From positions 1 to 21,297 of the IMG/VR virus record IMGVR_UViG_3300044815_000137: a stretch of 21,297 bases of DNA, one strand, 5' to 3'. Shown here piece by piece: positions 1-7,995 of this stretch (its first letter is position 1; the number at the start of each line of letters is the position of its first letter). The translations under genes were made by a program, and so were the position numbers. Below the pieces are notes generated by a model. That model was not told the DNA's origin. It ran no database searches and was given only the letters and a program-made list of their open reading frames with translations. This stretch comes from a virus.

Positions 1-127
1 GGTGTTGCCACCCACCGTGCTGGTCAGGCTGGTGAGGCTGGCGCTCAGGGCGCTGTCGGCGGCGGCCCGCGTCACGGCCTCGGCCGAGATCGCCGAGGTG
101 TTGCCGCCCACCGTGCTGGTCAGGCTG
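1..127 (-). repeat. 96-bp in-frame tandem repeat in the tail-tip gene
   Basis: Positions 1-31 and 97-127 are nearly identical (one difference, A versus G, in the first 31 bases). The spacing is exactly 96 bp, or 32 codons. Each copy encodes SLTSTVGGNT followed by Ala-rich residues. The array may continue beyond the left edge. Repeats of this kind usually form elongated fibre or coiled-coil sections. Confidence 0.75.
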
Positions 128-2271
128 ACGATGCTGGCGGTCAGCGATCCCTCGGCGCCGATCGCTCGAGTGACTTCCGCCGACAGCCCACTCAAGGCCG
201 AGGCGGCAGCGGCGCTTGCGGCCGACGCCGAACTCGACGCGGCGGCAGCATCGTCAAGGGCCTCGTCAACGCTGTCCAACGCCTCGTTAATCCGAGCATT
301 GGCTTCGGCGATATTCGCGACCACGTCGCGGCCCTGGACGGTGCCCGCATCAACACCACCGACGGCGACCTCGCCAAGATCGACGTTGCTGTCAGGGTTC
401 TCGACACCCTTGGCCGTGATGTAGCGCACGCGCACCTGATAGGTCGCGCCCGGCTTCACGCCCGACACCACCAGAGTCGTGGCCGAGGCCGGAAACGACT
501 CCGATTTCCAATCACCATAGGTGACCGGTACGGTGGCCAGCACCTCGCGATAGTCGACCACGATCGACACCGCGTCGTAGAGGTCAACCTCGCCAGTGAT
601 CACGATGCCGGGCAGCGATCCCGTCGCGCCCGCAACCTCGCCGCCCACCACGGCCCAGGCGTCGGCCGCCGGCAGCGGCACGATATTGGCGTCGACTCCG
701 GTCAGGGCGGGGGTGTCGGGCGCGGTGGCGGTCTGGCCCAGGGCCCAGGCGTGCTTGCCGTCCGTCTCTGTGCGGCAGACCAGCGTCACCTTCATGGTCG
801 CCGGATCACGCACCCGCTTGAGGATCAACAACTTCTGGCCGTTCAGGCCCCAGGCGGGCTCGTTGGCCGTGAAGCACTGGCCGGGCTCCAGCCACATCCA
901 GGCCGGCTTGGCCTGAATGACGATATTGGTCAGCTCGCGGCTGTCCTCGATCAGGTAGCGTGAGAGCTGCCCCGCCTGGACCGCGCTTTGCACCATCGGC
1001 AGCGGCAGCTCGCGCGAGCGCACGCCCCTATCGACATCGACATAGGCCGCGACCTGCACGGGAGCCGCCGCCGGCGTGACCTCCCAGGCCAGCTCCTCCA
1101 CCGTCCAGGACGGCCAGATCGTGTTGAGCCGTTCATTGTACGGCACCGCGGCGTCCAGGCTCACCTCACCCGCCGCATCGGCCCCCGTCAGGGTGGCCAC
1201 GCTGACCTTGGGCGCATTGACCAGGCAGCTCAGCTTGTCGCCCAGCAGGATCGGCTCGCCCGCTCCGCACTGGAGGAAGGCGCGCAGCACTTCCCATTTG
1301 TCGTCGGTCGAATAGACTTGGCCGCCCAGCGTCCAGCCGTTCGCGTAGGCCACATTCGCGGCCTCGACGAACGCCGCGACATCGACGTCCTCGATATCGA
1401 GACCAAAGCCATGGGTCTGCACCAACGGCTCTCCGGTCAGATCCGGGTCGCCGGTCCAGGCTCCCAGCGCCCACTGCAGGCCGTGGAGAAACGGATCGGC
1501 CGTCCATGACCAGGTCGCCTTGGCGGCCAGGTAGGCGGCCTTGTCACCGGGATTGGCGTAGCGGTGCGAGCCAGCGCCGCCGGGATAGGTGCTGTCCTTA
1601 CGCGGGTCGTAGCACCTGACCCACTTGCCGACCTGTTTGGGCGGAGGAACTCCGCCGGCATACTTGGCTGTGTCCCACTCCAGGCCCCACAGCGACGCGG
1701 CGTAGCCCGAGAGCTTGTGCGCCGAGGTCCAACCGTCCGGCATCCCGCCATGGTTCGCGGGCGTGTCCTTGGTCCCCGTGGCCGTCCAATGCAGATAGGC
1801 CGCGTGCGCGCCGCCCAACTGGCGGACCATCCACATGCGGTTCTGATAGTAACCGGACGCGCCTTCGCCGCTGTCGGCCGTGAACGGCACGACGACGCTG
1901 TTGGCGTAGAACTCCTCGAATCCCTCGATCGGGCCAACGGAATAGACGGTGACGAAGTTCTTGAATTTGTTGCTGCCGCTGACCGGAGCCGAGCGCTCGA
2001 ACCGGATGTCGCCGGCAACGGCGCATCGCCCCACGGCATAGGGCACGCCCGCCTGGGGATCGGCCTTCCAACGCGTCTCGTTGCCCGCCATGGTCGGCGG
2101 CCGGGGCGCGAGCATGCCCGCGACCACCGAGGCGTCGTAGGCCAGCGCGGCCTTGATCAGGTAAGGGTTGCCCGAGATGACCGCCGCCGCCGTCACAACG
2201 GCGGCGATCAGGGTCTTCTTGTGCAGGATCGGGAAGGCCAGCGAGGCGATGTTTCTGGCGGTTTTGCTCAC
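1..2271 (-). CDS. Tail-tip / host-specificity protein (partial, runs off the left edge)
   Basis: An open frame of 757 codons starts at GTG 2271 and has no stop before the window edge, so the C-terminus is missing. The GTGA overlap with the stop of the gene before it supports this start. A hydrophobic stretch lies near residues 20-34. The first two thirds are rich in Trp and Gly like central tail-hub proteins of siphoviruses (lambda J / GTA host-specificity type). A fibronectin-III-like strand pattern follows (GATYQVRVRYITAKG), then an Ala/Ser-rich coiled-coil-like segment, and then 32-residue repeats containing SLTSTVGGNT. As the last gene of the tail module after the tape measure and distal tail genes, it should form the tail tip or central fibre that contacts the host. 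The tail-tip role is inferred mainly from size and position. The receptor-binding part is probably outside the window. Confidence 0.8.
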   Translation of the reverse strand, partial: MSKTARNIASLAFPILHKKTLIAAVVTAAAVISGNPYLIKAALAYDASVVAGMLAPRPPTMAGNETRWKADPQAGVPYAVGRCAVAGDIRFERSAPVSGSNKFKNFVTVYSVGPIEGFEEFYANSVVVPFTADSGEGASGYYQNRMWMVRQLGGAHAAYLHWTATGTKDTPANHGGMPDGWTSAHKLSGYAASLWGLEWDTAKYAGGVPPPKQVGKWVRCYDPRKDSTYPGGAGSHRYANPGDKAAYLAAKATWSWTADPFLHGLQWALGAWTGDPDLTGEPLVQTHGFGLDIEDVDVAAFVEAANVAYANGWTLGGQVYSTDDKWEVLRAFLQCGAGEPILLGDKLSCLVNAPKVSVATLTGADAAGEVSLDAAVPYNERLNTIWPSWTVEELAWEVTPAAAPVQVAAYVDVDRGVRSRELPLPMVQSAVQAGQLSRYLIEDSRELTNIVIQAKPAWMWLEPGQCFTANEPAWGLNGQKLLILKRVRDPATMKVTLVCRTETDGKHAWALGQTATAPDTPALTGVDANIVPLPAADAWAVVGGEVAGATGSLPGIVITGEVDLYDAVSIVVDYREVLATVPVTYGDWKSESFPASATTLVVSGVKPGATYQVRVRYITAKGVENPDSNVDLGEVAVGGVDAGTVQGRDVVANIAEANARINEALDSVDEALDDAAAASSSASAASAAAASALSGLSAEVTRAIGAEGSLTASIVSLTSTVGGNTSAISAEAVTRAAADSALSASLTSLTSTVGGNT

Positions 2272-2693
2272 GGCAGAACGCTCCAGCATCCGGCGAAGGC
2301 GGTCGGCTTGATGATCACCGCGACGTCGCTGTCTTCATGGAAGCCGAGGTACTGGCCTTGACCAAGCACGATCACCAGGGCCGCCAGGGCGTCGATACTC
2401 TCCAGCGCCAGGATGTCGCCGACCAGGGCGTGGGCCGGCGCGATACGCGGCAGGCCCAGAGCGTCAAGCCGCTGCTCCAGACTTTCAAAGCCGCGGGTCC
2501 TGAGCCACTTCACGGCCCCAGCCGGCGTCGAATAGGCGCCCACCTTTGGCAGCTCCAGCGTGTGGCCCAGCTTGCGCAGATGCAGGCCAGCCATCTTGCC
2601 GCAGTCCAGCGTCGACCACTTATGGGGACGACCAAGGGCGCGATCCAGGATCGCCTGCGCCGCGTCGCGGCGGCGGACCAGGTTGTCGATCAC
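2268..2693 (-). CDS. DUF6950/NlpC-P60-like tail assembly protein
   Basis: A 141-aa protein starting at GTG 2693, which overlaps the stop of the preceding gene (GTGA). The N-terminal half has a STLDCGKMA segment, where Asp-Cys sits at the position of the catalytic Cys of NlpC/P60-type hydrolases. The C-terminal half reads like the DUF6950 family, with a GDILAL strand and a terminal GCWSV. I do not see a clear catalytic His (the expected region has YLGFHEDSD), so enzymatic activity is doubtful. Its position between the distal tail genes and the tail-tip gene matches the place of the lambda K / GTA peptidase gene, so it may help the tail tip cross or dock to the cell wall. The family assignment is from memory of motif patterns. 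Confidence 0.6.
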   Translation of the reverse strand: MIDNLVRRRDAAQAILDRALGRPHKWSTLDCGKMAGLHLRKLGHTLELPKVGAYSTPAGAVKWLRTRGFESLEQRLDALGLPRIAPAHALVGDILALESIDALAALVIVLGQGQYLGFHEDSDVAVIIKPTAFAGCWSVLP

Positions 2694-3337
2694 AGATTGA
2701 CCCCCAGGCCTTGCAGCATCCGCAGCTGCGCCGCCGAGCGGTCGATCACGGCCTTGGGCGTGTCGGATCCCCAGTAATCCGGCTGCTCGACCGAGCTGGA
2801 ATACTCCATGCCCTTCTCGCCGGGCCAGGCCCTCTGGTGGAAGCCGTCGTTCATGCGCACGCCTTCGTCGGCCTGCTTCGCGTCAGCGAGGATGGAGTTG
2901 ACCGAGATCGACAGGGCTTGGAGGTTTTCATCCACGCTCAGGCTGGGCACGTTCAGCTGACCCTTGAACCAGCGCTGAGGGTCGCCATCGACGCCGCCCG
3001 TGACGGGATCAAGCGTGCAAACCCACAGCCTGACTAGCGACCCCTGAACCTCGGGAGCCGCCCAGGCGGCCAGCGCCGCGTTATTCGGATAGAGGATGAC
3101 GATATCCACCGTGGGAAACTCGCCGGTGACCCCGTCGGTGATCGGACCGACGCCGCCCAGCACGCCATAGGTTTCATCCTTGGCCGCGAAAACCCGCGTC
3201 ACGCCGTCCACGTCGAAGCCGTAAAAGCCGCCGTCCGTCAGGCGCACGGTGGCGTCTGGCAGTTTCAGCTCGACGCAATAGCTCATCAGCACCGACGACT
3301 GCGCCAGTCGGCCGGCCATGGGGGCGGGCAGGGTCAT
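2690..3337 (-). CDS. Distal tail / tail assembly protein
   Basis: A 215-aa protein. The same frame stays open far upstream into the neighbouring gene, but ATG 3337 is the sensible start because it lies just after the previous stop (3343). The sequence begins MTLPAPMAG and contains CVELKLPDATVRLTDGGF, PTVDIVILYPNN, and LWVCTLDPVTGG, a beta-rich pattern I associate with phage tail proteins lying between tape measure and tail tip. The C-terminal part has FHQRAWPGEKG. It probably forms part of the tail hub below the distal tail ring. No catalytic motif is seen. The position resembles GTA gene 13 (DUF2163) or lambda L, but I cannot assign it to either family with certainty. Confidence 0.65.
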   Translation of the reverse strand: MTLPAPMAGRLAQSSVLMSYCVELKLPDATVRLTDGGFYGFDVDGVTRVFAAKDETYGVLGGVGPITDGVTGEFPTVDIVILYPNNAALAAWAAPEVQGSLVRLWVCTLDPVTGGVDGDPQRWFKGQLNVPSLSVDENLQALSISVNSILADAKQADEGVRMNDGFHQRAWPGEKGMEYSSSVEQPDYWGSDTPKAVIDRSAAQLRMLQGLGVNL

Positions 3338-3342
3338 GAAGT

Positions 3343-3939
3343 CTATTCGATCTCGGTGATGGTGAAGCTGACGCCGACGAAGCGCAGGCGCTCGACGGTC
3401 CACTCGACTGGCCCCAGGTCCAGCTCGCCCTCGATGATCGGGGCTGTGAAATTCAGGGCCAGGCCGTTGCCGGGTGACACGCGCAGCATGGGGCCGATCG
3501 TCGCGATGGCCTTGCCCGTCCCGTCGGCGGTCGTCTGGCTGGTGGTGCTGTGCAGGTAGGACCGTCCAGAGACGATGATGCTGAAATTGCGGTTCGGCTT
3601 CAGGATCTGACCGACGCCCAGACCCTTGATCGCCAGCAGTGCACCGGCCTGCCCCGCGCCATCGATTTGCGCCCCGGCGGGCAGGCCGTCGGCCGGCTTC
3701 AACGGCAGGGTCAGGCGCACAGACCCGCCCTCGGTCTTGTGGCGGATCATCACCGCGATCCATGCGTCGGCGCAGTCGGCGTCGAGGGTCGGAAGGGTGA
3801 CGCGAGCATAGCGGCGGTCGCCGGGCCTCAGAATGGTCTGGCTGGGTCCGCCGGTCGGCGGCTTCAAGCGCCCGGCGTTGTCGCTCAGGCCAAGGACAGC
3901 ACTCGCCGCCCTGGGCAACGTCGGAAAGACGAACGCCAT
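3343..3939 (-). CDS. Putative distal tail protein
   Basis: A 198-aa protein that starts at ATG 3939, inside a TGATG overlap with the tape-measure stop, so translation is probably coupled. It is mostly beta-strand-like with many Gly and Pro turns (for example RLTLPLKPADGLPAGAQ, RNFSIIVSGRSYLHSTT). There is no signal peptide or membrane segment. The gene directly after the tape measure in siphoviruses normally encodes the distal tail protein ring (GTA gene 12 / lambda M position), and the length fits. This is a positional call, as I recognise no diagnostic motif. Confidence 0.6.
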   Translation of the reverse strand: MAFVFPTLPRAASAVLGLSDNAGRLKPPTGGPSQTILRPGDRRYARVTLPTLDADCADAWIAVMIRHKTEGGSVRLTLPLKPADGLPAGAQIDGAGQAGALLAIKGLGVGQILKPNRNFSIIVSGRSYLHSTTSQTTADGTGKAIATIGPMLRVSPGNGLALNFTAPIIEGELDLGPVEWTVERLRFVGVSFTITEIE

Positions 3940-6434
3940 CAGGAGCGACCCAGCTTCGACGACGCTGCGCGCTGCACCCGGAATCGGGACAGAGCCGCGC
4001 CTCCATTCGCGCCGCTGGTTGCGGCATCCATGGCTCTCGCGTCGGTATAGGCCATCAGCTTCGCGGCCTCGCCCTCCCAGATCAGCGCGCCGCGATTGTC
4101 CAGGGTGACGTACTGGTTGACGCCACGGCCGCCGCCCAGGCTCGAAAGCGCCGGCATGCTCCCAATCATTCCGCCCGTGGCGTACCGGTCGATTTCCCCG
4201 GAATTGATTGCCTCCAACAGGGCGCGATGCTTGCGGGTCGCCTTGGCCGTCGAGACGAACTCGCCGTCACTGAACCGCGCGAACTTGCCCTTGCCATTGG
4301 TGGCCAGGATACTGTCGGAGGTGCCGGTGCCCGGGCCGGACAGCAGGCGCCCGCCGTCCGCGTAGCCGCCGAGGTAGCCGCCGCCGGAAAAGCCGAAGGT
4401 GGTCGCGGCTTCCTTCATGCCTGCCTTGATCAGCAGGCGCAGCATCTCGATCTCGAACTGCTTGAAGACGCTGGCCCCGACATCGGCCAGGCTCTCGGCA
4501 TTGACGATGGCCTCGGCCAAGCCGCCGGCCAGGCCCTCGAAAGCCTGCACCCCGGCGTTCTGCATCTCGGTGTCGAGATCCTGGATGCTGCGCAGGTACT
4601 TCTTGGTTGGGCTTTCGTGATCGACGCTGAACCGCTCGCGGTCGTCGGCGCGCGATTGGCCGGCGGCGGCCGATCGGCGAGCGCCTTCCTCGGGCGAGAT
4701 AGCGCCGGTCTCCTCGAGCCGGCTGATCTGCTTTCCGGTCAGATGAACCATCTCGGCCTGCTGGATCTTGAGGATTTGCGCCTCGATGCGTGTCCGCTCG
4801 GCTTGAGTGGTCGCCAGACTGGCCTGCTGCTGAAGGCCGCGGATCTCCGCGTCGCGGATTTCCTGGCGCGTGTCGTCGGCGCGATCTTCGGCCGCCCAGT
4901 CGGCCTCGCGGTTGATCAGATCGACCCTGGCTTCCGATGCCTTGCGGGCCGCGACCATGGCCTCGTCGGCCTTGGCCTTCAGCCCCTTGCGCTCCGGATC
5001 GGAGAGACCCGTGTCCTTGTCGAAATCGGCTTTGACCTTGGCCAGGCGCGCGAGGTCCTGGGCCAGTTCCTGGGCCGCGATGTCGCGCTCGTTCTGAGCC
5101 CGGGCCTCGATGTCGCCGGTCAGGTTGTTCTGCGCCTGCAGCAGATCCTTGTTGGCCGAGGCCAGGAGGCCGTTGATTGTTTCGACTTGCGCGGCATAGG
5201 TGTCGCGCGGCTTGCTTCCGCCGCCGCCCGACTGGTCGAGAGGGTCGAACGCCGGCGGCTTCTTGGCGCCGTAGACCTCGTCGAAGTCGGCCGGTCGATC
5301 GACCTGGCCGCCGGCGAGCATGTCCTTCACGCCGGTCTTGAGGCTTTGGAGACGGCCGGCCCGGGCCGCTCCCCCCAAGGCGCTTCGCGCCGCATCGCCG
5401 GTGAGGTTCAACAGGCCAGCTGGCCCGTTGTAGCGTGTGATGTCGCGGCCCTTGCCGCCCCCGTTCAGCAACGAGAACCAGCGCTGCATGACGGGCAGCG
5501 CGTCCTTGACGTCCTGCGAGATCTTGTTGACCTCACGAGCCGCGCTGGCAATCGCGCCGGCCACGTTCAGGATCACCGGCGCCAGGTCCACGAAGGCGGA
5601 CTTCAGTTGGACGTCGGCGATCGCCTGCAGGTCTTCCAGCTTGTCGTTGGCCTCGCCGGCCTTGGCGATCAGGTCGGCGTCCATCACGTAGCCGAGCCGG
5701 TGCGCGGCCGCCCGTAGCTCGTCCAGTCGGCCCGAGCCCTCGCGAGCCAGCGGGATGAACTTCTCCAGTCCCAGAGCGGCGGCCAGCCCCTGGCGCTTTT
5801 CCTCGTCCTTGATCCCCGCCAGGCGATCGAGGATCGCCTTCAAGGCGTCGTCGGCCGAGGCGAAGTTGTTGAGGTCGTCCTTGCTGAAACCCAAGGCCGC
5901 GAACGGCTTCAGCGCCTTCTTGCTGAAGCCCAGTTCAGCCTTGCCGAGGGTCTGGGTGAACTTCGACAGGGCCTCGTCGGCGTCGGCATAGTCGCCGCCG
6001 ACCTGGTGAATGGCGTAGCGGTATTCCTGCAGCGTGTCGGTGGAGACGCCGACCTTGGTGGCCGAGTCGGCGATGGCGTCGCCAAACGCCACGGCGGCCT
6101 TGGCCTGGCCGAGCACCAGCACCAGAGCCCCGATGCCCGCCGCGGCGGCGACGCCGGCGGCGCCGAACCCTTCCAGCATGGTCCCGGCCATGAGCGCGTT
6201 CTTCGACAGATCACGGATGTTGTCGCCGATGGCGGCGCCGAACCCGCGCGACAGCTTCTGCACGGCGTTGTCGTTGGCGTTGCCGAACGTCTTGGCGAAC
6301 CGCGTCGCCCGGTCCTCCATCTTCTTGGAGCCGGAGTTGACCGTGTTCACCGCCTTGTCGAACTGCTTCTGCAGCTTGCTGATGTCGGCCGAGACCTGCA
6401 GCAACAGAATGTCGGCGTCGGTCCTGCCGCCCAT
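3939..6434 (-). CDS. Tail tape measure protein
   Basis: An 831-aa protein, the longest complete gene here. The N-terminus has the typical LQVSADISKLQKQFDKAVNT coiled-coil start. A hydrophobic stretch near residues 80-110 (AAGVAAAAGIGALVLVLG) follows, then long charged helical regions (residues about 400-570, rich in Ala, Glu, Arg and Lys). A Gly-rich C-terminal part contains GGGYLGGYADGGRLLSGPG and FSDGEFV, a signature often seen in phage minor tail/tape-measure proteins. It sets tail length and is ejected with the DNA. By the usual rule of roughly 0.15 nm per residue the tail would be about 120 nm (inference). It starts at ATG 6434, four bases after the upstream stop. Confidence 0.9.
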   Translation of the reverse strand: MGGRTDADILLLQVSADISKLQKQFDKAVNTVNSGSKKMEDRATRFAKTFGNANDNAVQKLSRGFGAAIGDNIRDLSKNALMAGTMLEGFGAAGVAAAAGIGALVLVLGQAKAAVAFGDAIADSATKVGVSTDTLQEYRYAIHQVGGDYADADEALSKFTQTLGKAELGFSKKALKPFAALGFSKDDLNNFASADDALKAILDRLAGIKDEEKRQGLAAALGLEKFIPLAREGSGRLDELRAAAHRLGYVMDADLIAKAGEANDKLEDLQAIADVQLKSAFVDLAPVILNVAGAIASAAREVNKISQDVKDALPVMQRWFSLLNGGGKGRDITRYNGPAGLLNLTGDAARSALGGAARAGRLQSLKTGVKDMLAGGQVDRPADFDEVYGAKKPPAFDPLDQSGGGGSKPRDTYAAQVETINGLLASANKDLLQAQNNLTGDIEARAQNERDIAAQELAQDLARLAKVKADFDKDTGLSDPERKGLKAKADEAMVAARKASEARVDLINREADWAAEDRADDTRQEIRDAEIRGLQQQASLATTQAERTRIEAQILKIQQAEMVHLTGKQISRLEETGAISPEEGARRSAAAGQSRADDRERFSVDHESPTKKYLRSIQDLDTEMQNAGVQAFEGLAGGLAEAIVNAESLADVGASVFKQFEIEMLRLLIKAGMKEAATTFGFSGGGYLGGYADGGRLLSGPGTGTSDSILATNGKGKFARFSDGEFVSTAKATRKHRALLEAINSGEIDRYATGGMIGSMPALSSLGGGRGVNQYVTLDNRGALIWEGEAAKLMAYTDARAMDAATSGANGGAALSRFRVQRAASSKLGRS

Positions 6435-6437
6435 GCG

Positions 6438-6860
6438 CTACTCCTTCGGGTAGAGTTGCTTGAGCGCCTTCCGGCCGGAGGCCAGGGTTCTGCTCTTCAT
6501 GCCCTTCTTGCGGGCGCGGTAGGTCGGGTAGAAGCTGGGCTGGCCCGGGACGTGCGTACCGTCCCGCGCGCGGTGGCCGTGCTCGATATTGCCGCCGATC
6601 GGCTTGCCCTCCTCGTCCACCGCGTCGGCGATGACGCGAAAGCTCAAGGGGCGATCGGGATTCGGATATTCGTGGATGCTGTCGCGGAAGGCGCCCGGGT
6701 TCTTGGACTTCGGATCGACCGGGGCGGCACGGCGTTGCGCCGCCACCAGGTCCTTGACCTCGGCCTCCAGCTTGGCGCCGACATTGTCCTTCATCGCCGG
6801 CGGCAAACGCTTCAGTCTCGCCAGTACCTTCTCCAGGTTCTTCATCTTCGCCGGTGTCAC
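6438..6860 (-). CDS. HK97 gp10-like morphogenesis protein
   Basis: A 140-aa basic protein starting at GTG 6860, in a GTGA overlap with the tail chaperone frame. The N-terminal helix (KNLEKVLARLKRLPPAMKDN), then AAPVDPKSKNPGAFRDSI and HVPGQPSFYPTYRARKKGM, match the general layout of the HK97 gp10 / minor tail protein family (helix, then AP...G.LR.S, then ...PF..PA). That family usually acts at the head-tail or tail-completion joint. Here it sits between the tail chaperone and the tape measure rather than upstream of the tail tube, which is a less common place. A head-tail joining or tail assembly role is inferred. Confidence 0.6.
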   Translation of the reverse strand: MTPAKMKNLEKVLARLKRLPPAMKDNVGAKLEAEVKDLVAAQRRAAPVDPKSKNPGAFRDSIHEYPNPDRPLSFRVIADAVDEEGKPIGGNIEHGHRARDGTHVPGQPSFYPTYRARKKGMKSRTLASGRKALKQLYPKE

Positions 6861-7132
6861 GTCCGCGCCTCGTACTTGGCGACAAGCGCGTCGTGCTCTT
6901 CGGGCGTCGGTGGGCGCGCCGCGTCATCGGCGCAGTTAGCGGCCTTCCATCCGGACACGGCCGCCGACAGCTCCCACTCGGTCAGCTGGTCGACGTCGCG
7001 GGGCGAGAGCCCGATGATCGCGCCGAGGCCGTAGAGGGTTTCGAAGTCCGTCGTTTCGGTGGGGTCGCGGGGCTCTCCCCCGCCCGCATCTCCCCCGATG
7101 GGGGCTCCTCCGGCGTCTTGCGCGAGGCCCAC
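6857..7132 (-). CDS. Tail assembly chaperone, second frame (possible -1 frameshift product)
   Basis: A 91-codon frame, -1 relative to the upstream chaperone frame and overlapping it by 151 nt. It could start at GTG 7132, but the only SD-like run (GAGGT) lies just 3 nt away, so expression by frameshifting from the upstream frame is at least as likely. From about residue 29 it reads DFETLYGLGAIIGLSPRDVDQLTEWELSAA (split here: SPRDVDQL is followed by TEWELSAAVSGWKAAN), similar in style to the short phage tail chaperones next to GTA gene 10. The region before residue 29 is Gly/Pro-rich and could be a linker. In lambda the analogous pair is G and G-T, needed for tail tube polymerisation around the tape measure. 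Confidence 0.6.
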   Translation of the reverse strand: MGLAQDAGGAPIGGDAGGGEPRDPTETTDFETLYGLGAIIGLSPRDVDQLTEWELSAAVSGWKAANCADDAARPPTPEEHDALVAKYEART

Positions 7133-7476
7133 AACACCTCGAGCGCCGTCGAGGTATTGTCGAGCAGGCCCTGGATCCCGCGGTCATCAATCTCGATGCG
7201 GAGCAGTTTGGTCGCGTCACCAGGCAGCATGCCGCCGCCGATCAGGCCCTGATAGATTGGCTCGCGCACGTCGTCGGCGTGGATGTCGACGCCGGCGGCG
7301 AGTGCTTCCAGGCCTTTGACCTTCGACAGCACCAGGACGGCGCGAGCCAGGCGGCGAAGCACCTCGCCAATGCCCGTCTCACACCTCTGCTCGATACGCC
7401 GGATCTCGCCGAGGCGGATGCGGAATTCCCGCTCCTCCCCGGCAAAGTCCGTCGAGCTTTCACCCGTGCCGCTCAT
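6982..7476 (-). CDS. Tail assembly chaperone, first frame (GTA gene 10-like)
   Basis: A 164-aa protein starting at ATG 7476, within a TGATG overlap with the tail tube stop. The same frame continues open upstream through the tube gene, but that is a shadow. The conserved-looking core is REFRIRLGEIRRIEQRCETG, then LRRLARA, DIHADDVREPIYQGLIGGGM, and LLRIEIDDRG, which is the pattern of GTA-type tail assembly chaperones (TAC family). The last 40 residues become Arg/Ser/Thr-rich and low in structure (PPKRRTSKPSTASARSSGSR). That suggests the useful product may switch frame before this tail. It acts in the cytoplasm during tail tube assembly. Confidence 0.75.
   Translation of the reverse strand: MSGTGESSTDFAGEEREFRIRLGEIRRIEQRCETGIGEVLRRLARAVLVLSKVKGLEALAAGVDIHADDVREPIYQGLIGGGMLPGDATKLLRIEIDDRGIQGLLDNTSTALEVLWASRKTPEEPPSGEMRAGESPATPPKRRTSKPSTASARSSGSRPATSTS
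7067..7110 (-). promoter_or_regulatory. Candidate -1 frameshift signal in the tail chaperone overlap
   Basis: Read on the minus strand, a purine run GGAGGAG (7111-7105, SD-like) is followed by in-frame codons CCC CCA (7104-7099). Two GC-rich hairpins follow or overlap: CCCCC/GGGGG with an ATC loop (7104-7092) and GCGGGG/CCCCGC with a GAGAG loop (7083-7067). An internal SD-like element plus downstream hairpin is the arrangement that stimulates -1 frameshifting in bacterial genes such as dnaX. No classic X-XXY-YYZ heptamer is present, so the exact slip site is uncertain. Confidence 0.35.
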
Positions 7477-7922
7477 CAGTCGTTGGCCACGCAGGTGACT
7501 TCGCCGTCCGAAGCCAGGCTGATGGAGCATTCCTGCTTGGCGCCACGGTCGCCCGTGATGCTGAAGTCCGTCAGGTGATAGGCGCCTTCGAACACCACGC
7601 CGCCGTCCGCCGACGGGACATCGACGACGACCTGGCAGTTGCGGGAGTTTTCGTCGGTCAGGTACTCGAAGAAGAACGAGACATCGGTCGTGTCCAGCAT
7701 CCCCGCGCCGGAAAGCGCGACAGAGATCGACTTCTTCTCCCGTGCCACCCAGGCGATCTGATCGGGATCGTCGCAGTTGGGGATCTCGAACTCGTTGGTC
7801 GCGGCGGTGAAGGTGATGCCGCGCGCCGCGTTGATGGAACACTTGGCGAAGAATTGTTCCGGATCCGCGCCATTGCCGATCTTCAGCAGGAGCTTGACGC
7901 CCCGCGCATGCTTAAGGGCCAT
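7476..7922 (-). CDS. Major tail tube protein
   Basis: A 148-aa protein starting at ATG 7922, preceded by a strong ribosome binding site (AGAGGAGG, about 5 nt before the ATG). That is in line with the high amounts needed for a tube subunit. The sequence begins MALKHARGVKLLLKIGNG and is beta-rich, with TDVSFFFEYLTDE and a C-terminal TCVAND. This layout is typical of TP901-1/GTA-type tail tube proteins. It lies between the tail terminator and the tail chaperone, the canonical place. It polymerises into the non-contractile tail tube around the tape measure. Confidence 0.85.
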   Translation of the reverse strand: MALKHARGVKLLLKIGNGADPEQFFAKCSINAARGITFTAATNEFEIPNCDDPDQIAWVAREKKSISVALSGAGMLDTTDVSFFFEYLTDENSRNCQVVVDVPSADGGVVFEGAYHLTDFSITGDRGAKQECSISLASDGEVTCVAND

Positions 7923-7995
7923 GCTGGCCTCCTCTATGATGATTGGGGCGCCCTGCCTGGGCCAGGATCGGGCAAGGCCCGGATAGGCAACTTGG

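Noticed and set aside
4227-5717. Plus-strand open frame of 496 codons antisense to the tape measure gene
   Set aside because: Long antisense frames are expected opposite Ala/Asp/Lys-rich GC-biased genes. The sequence has no recognisable motif, and the tape measure reading is strong.
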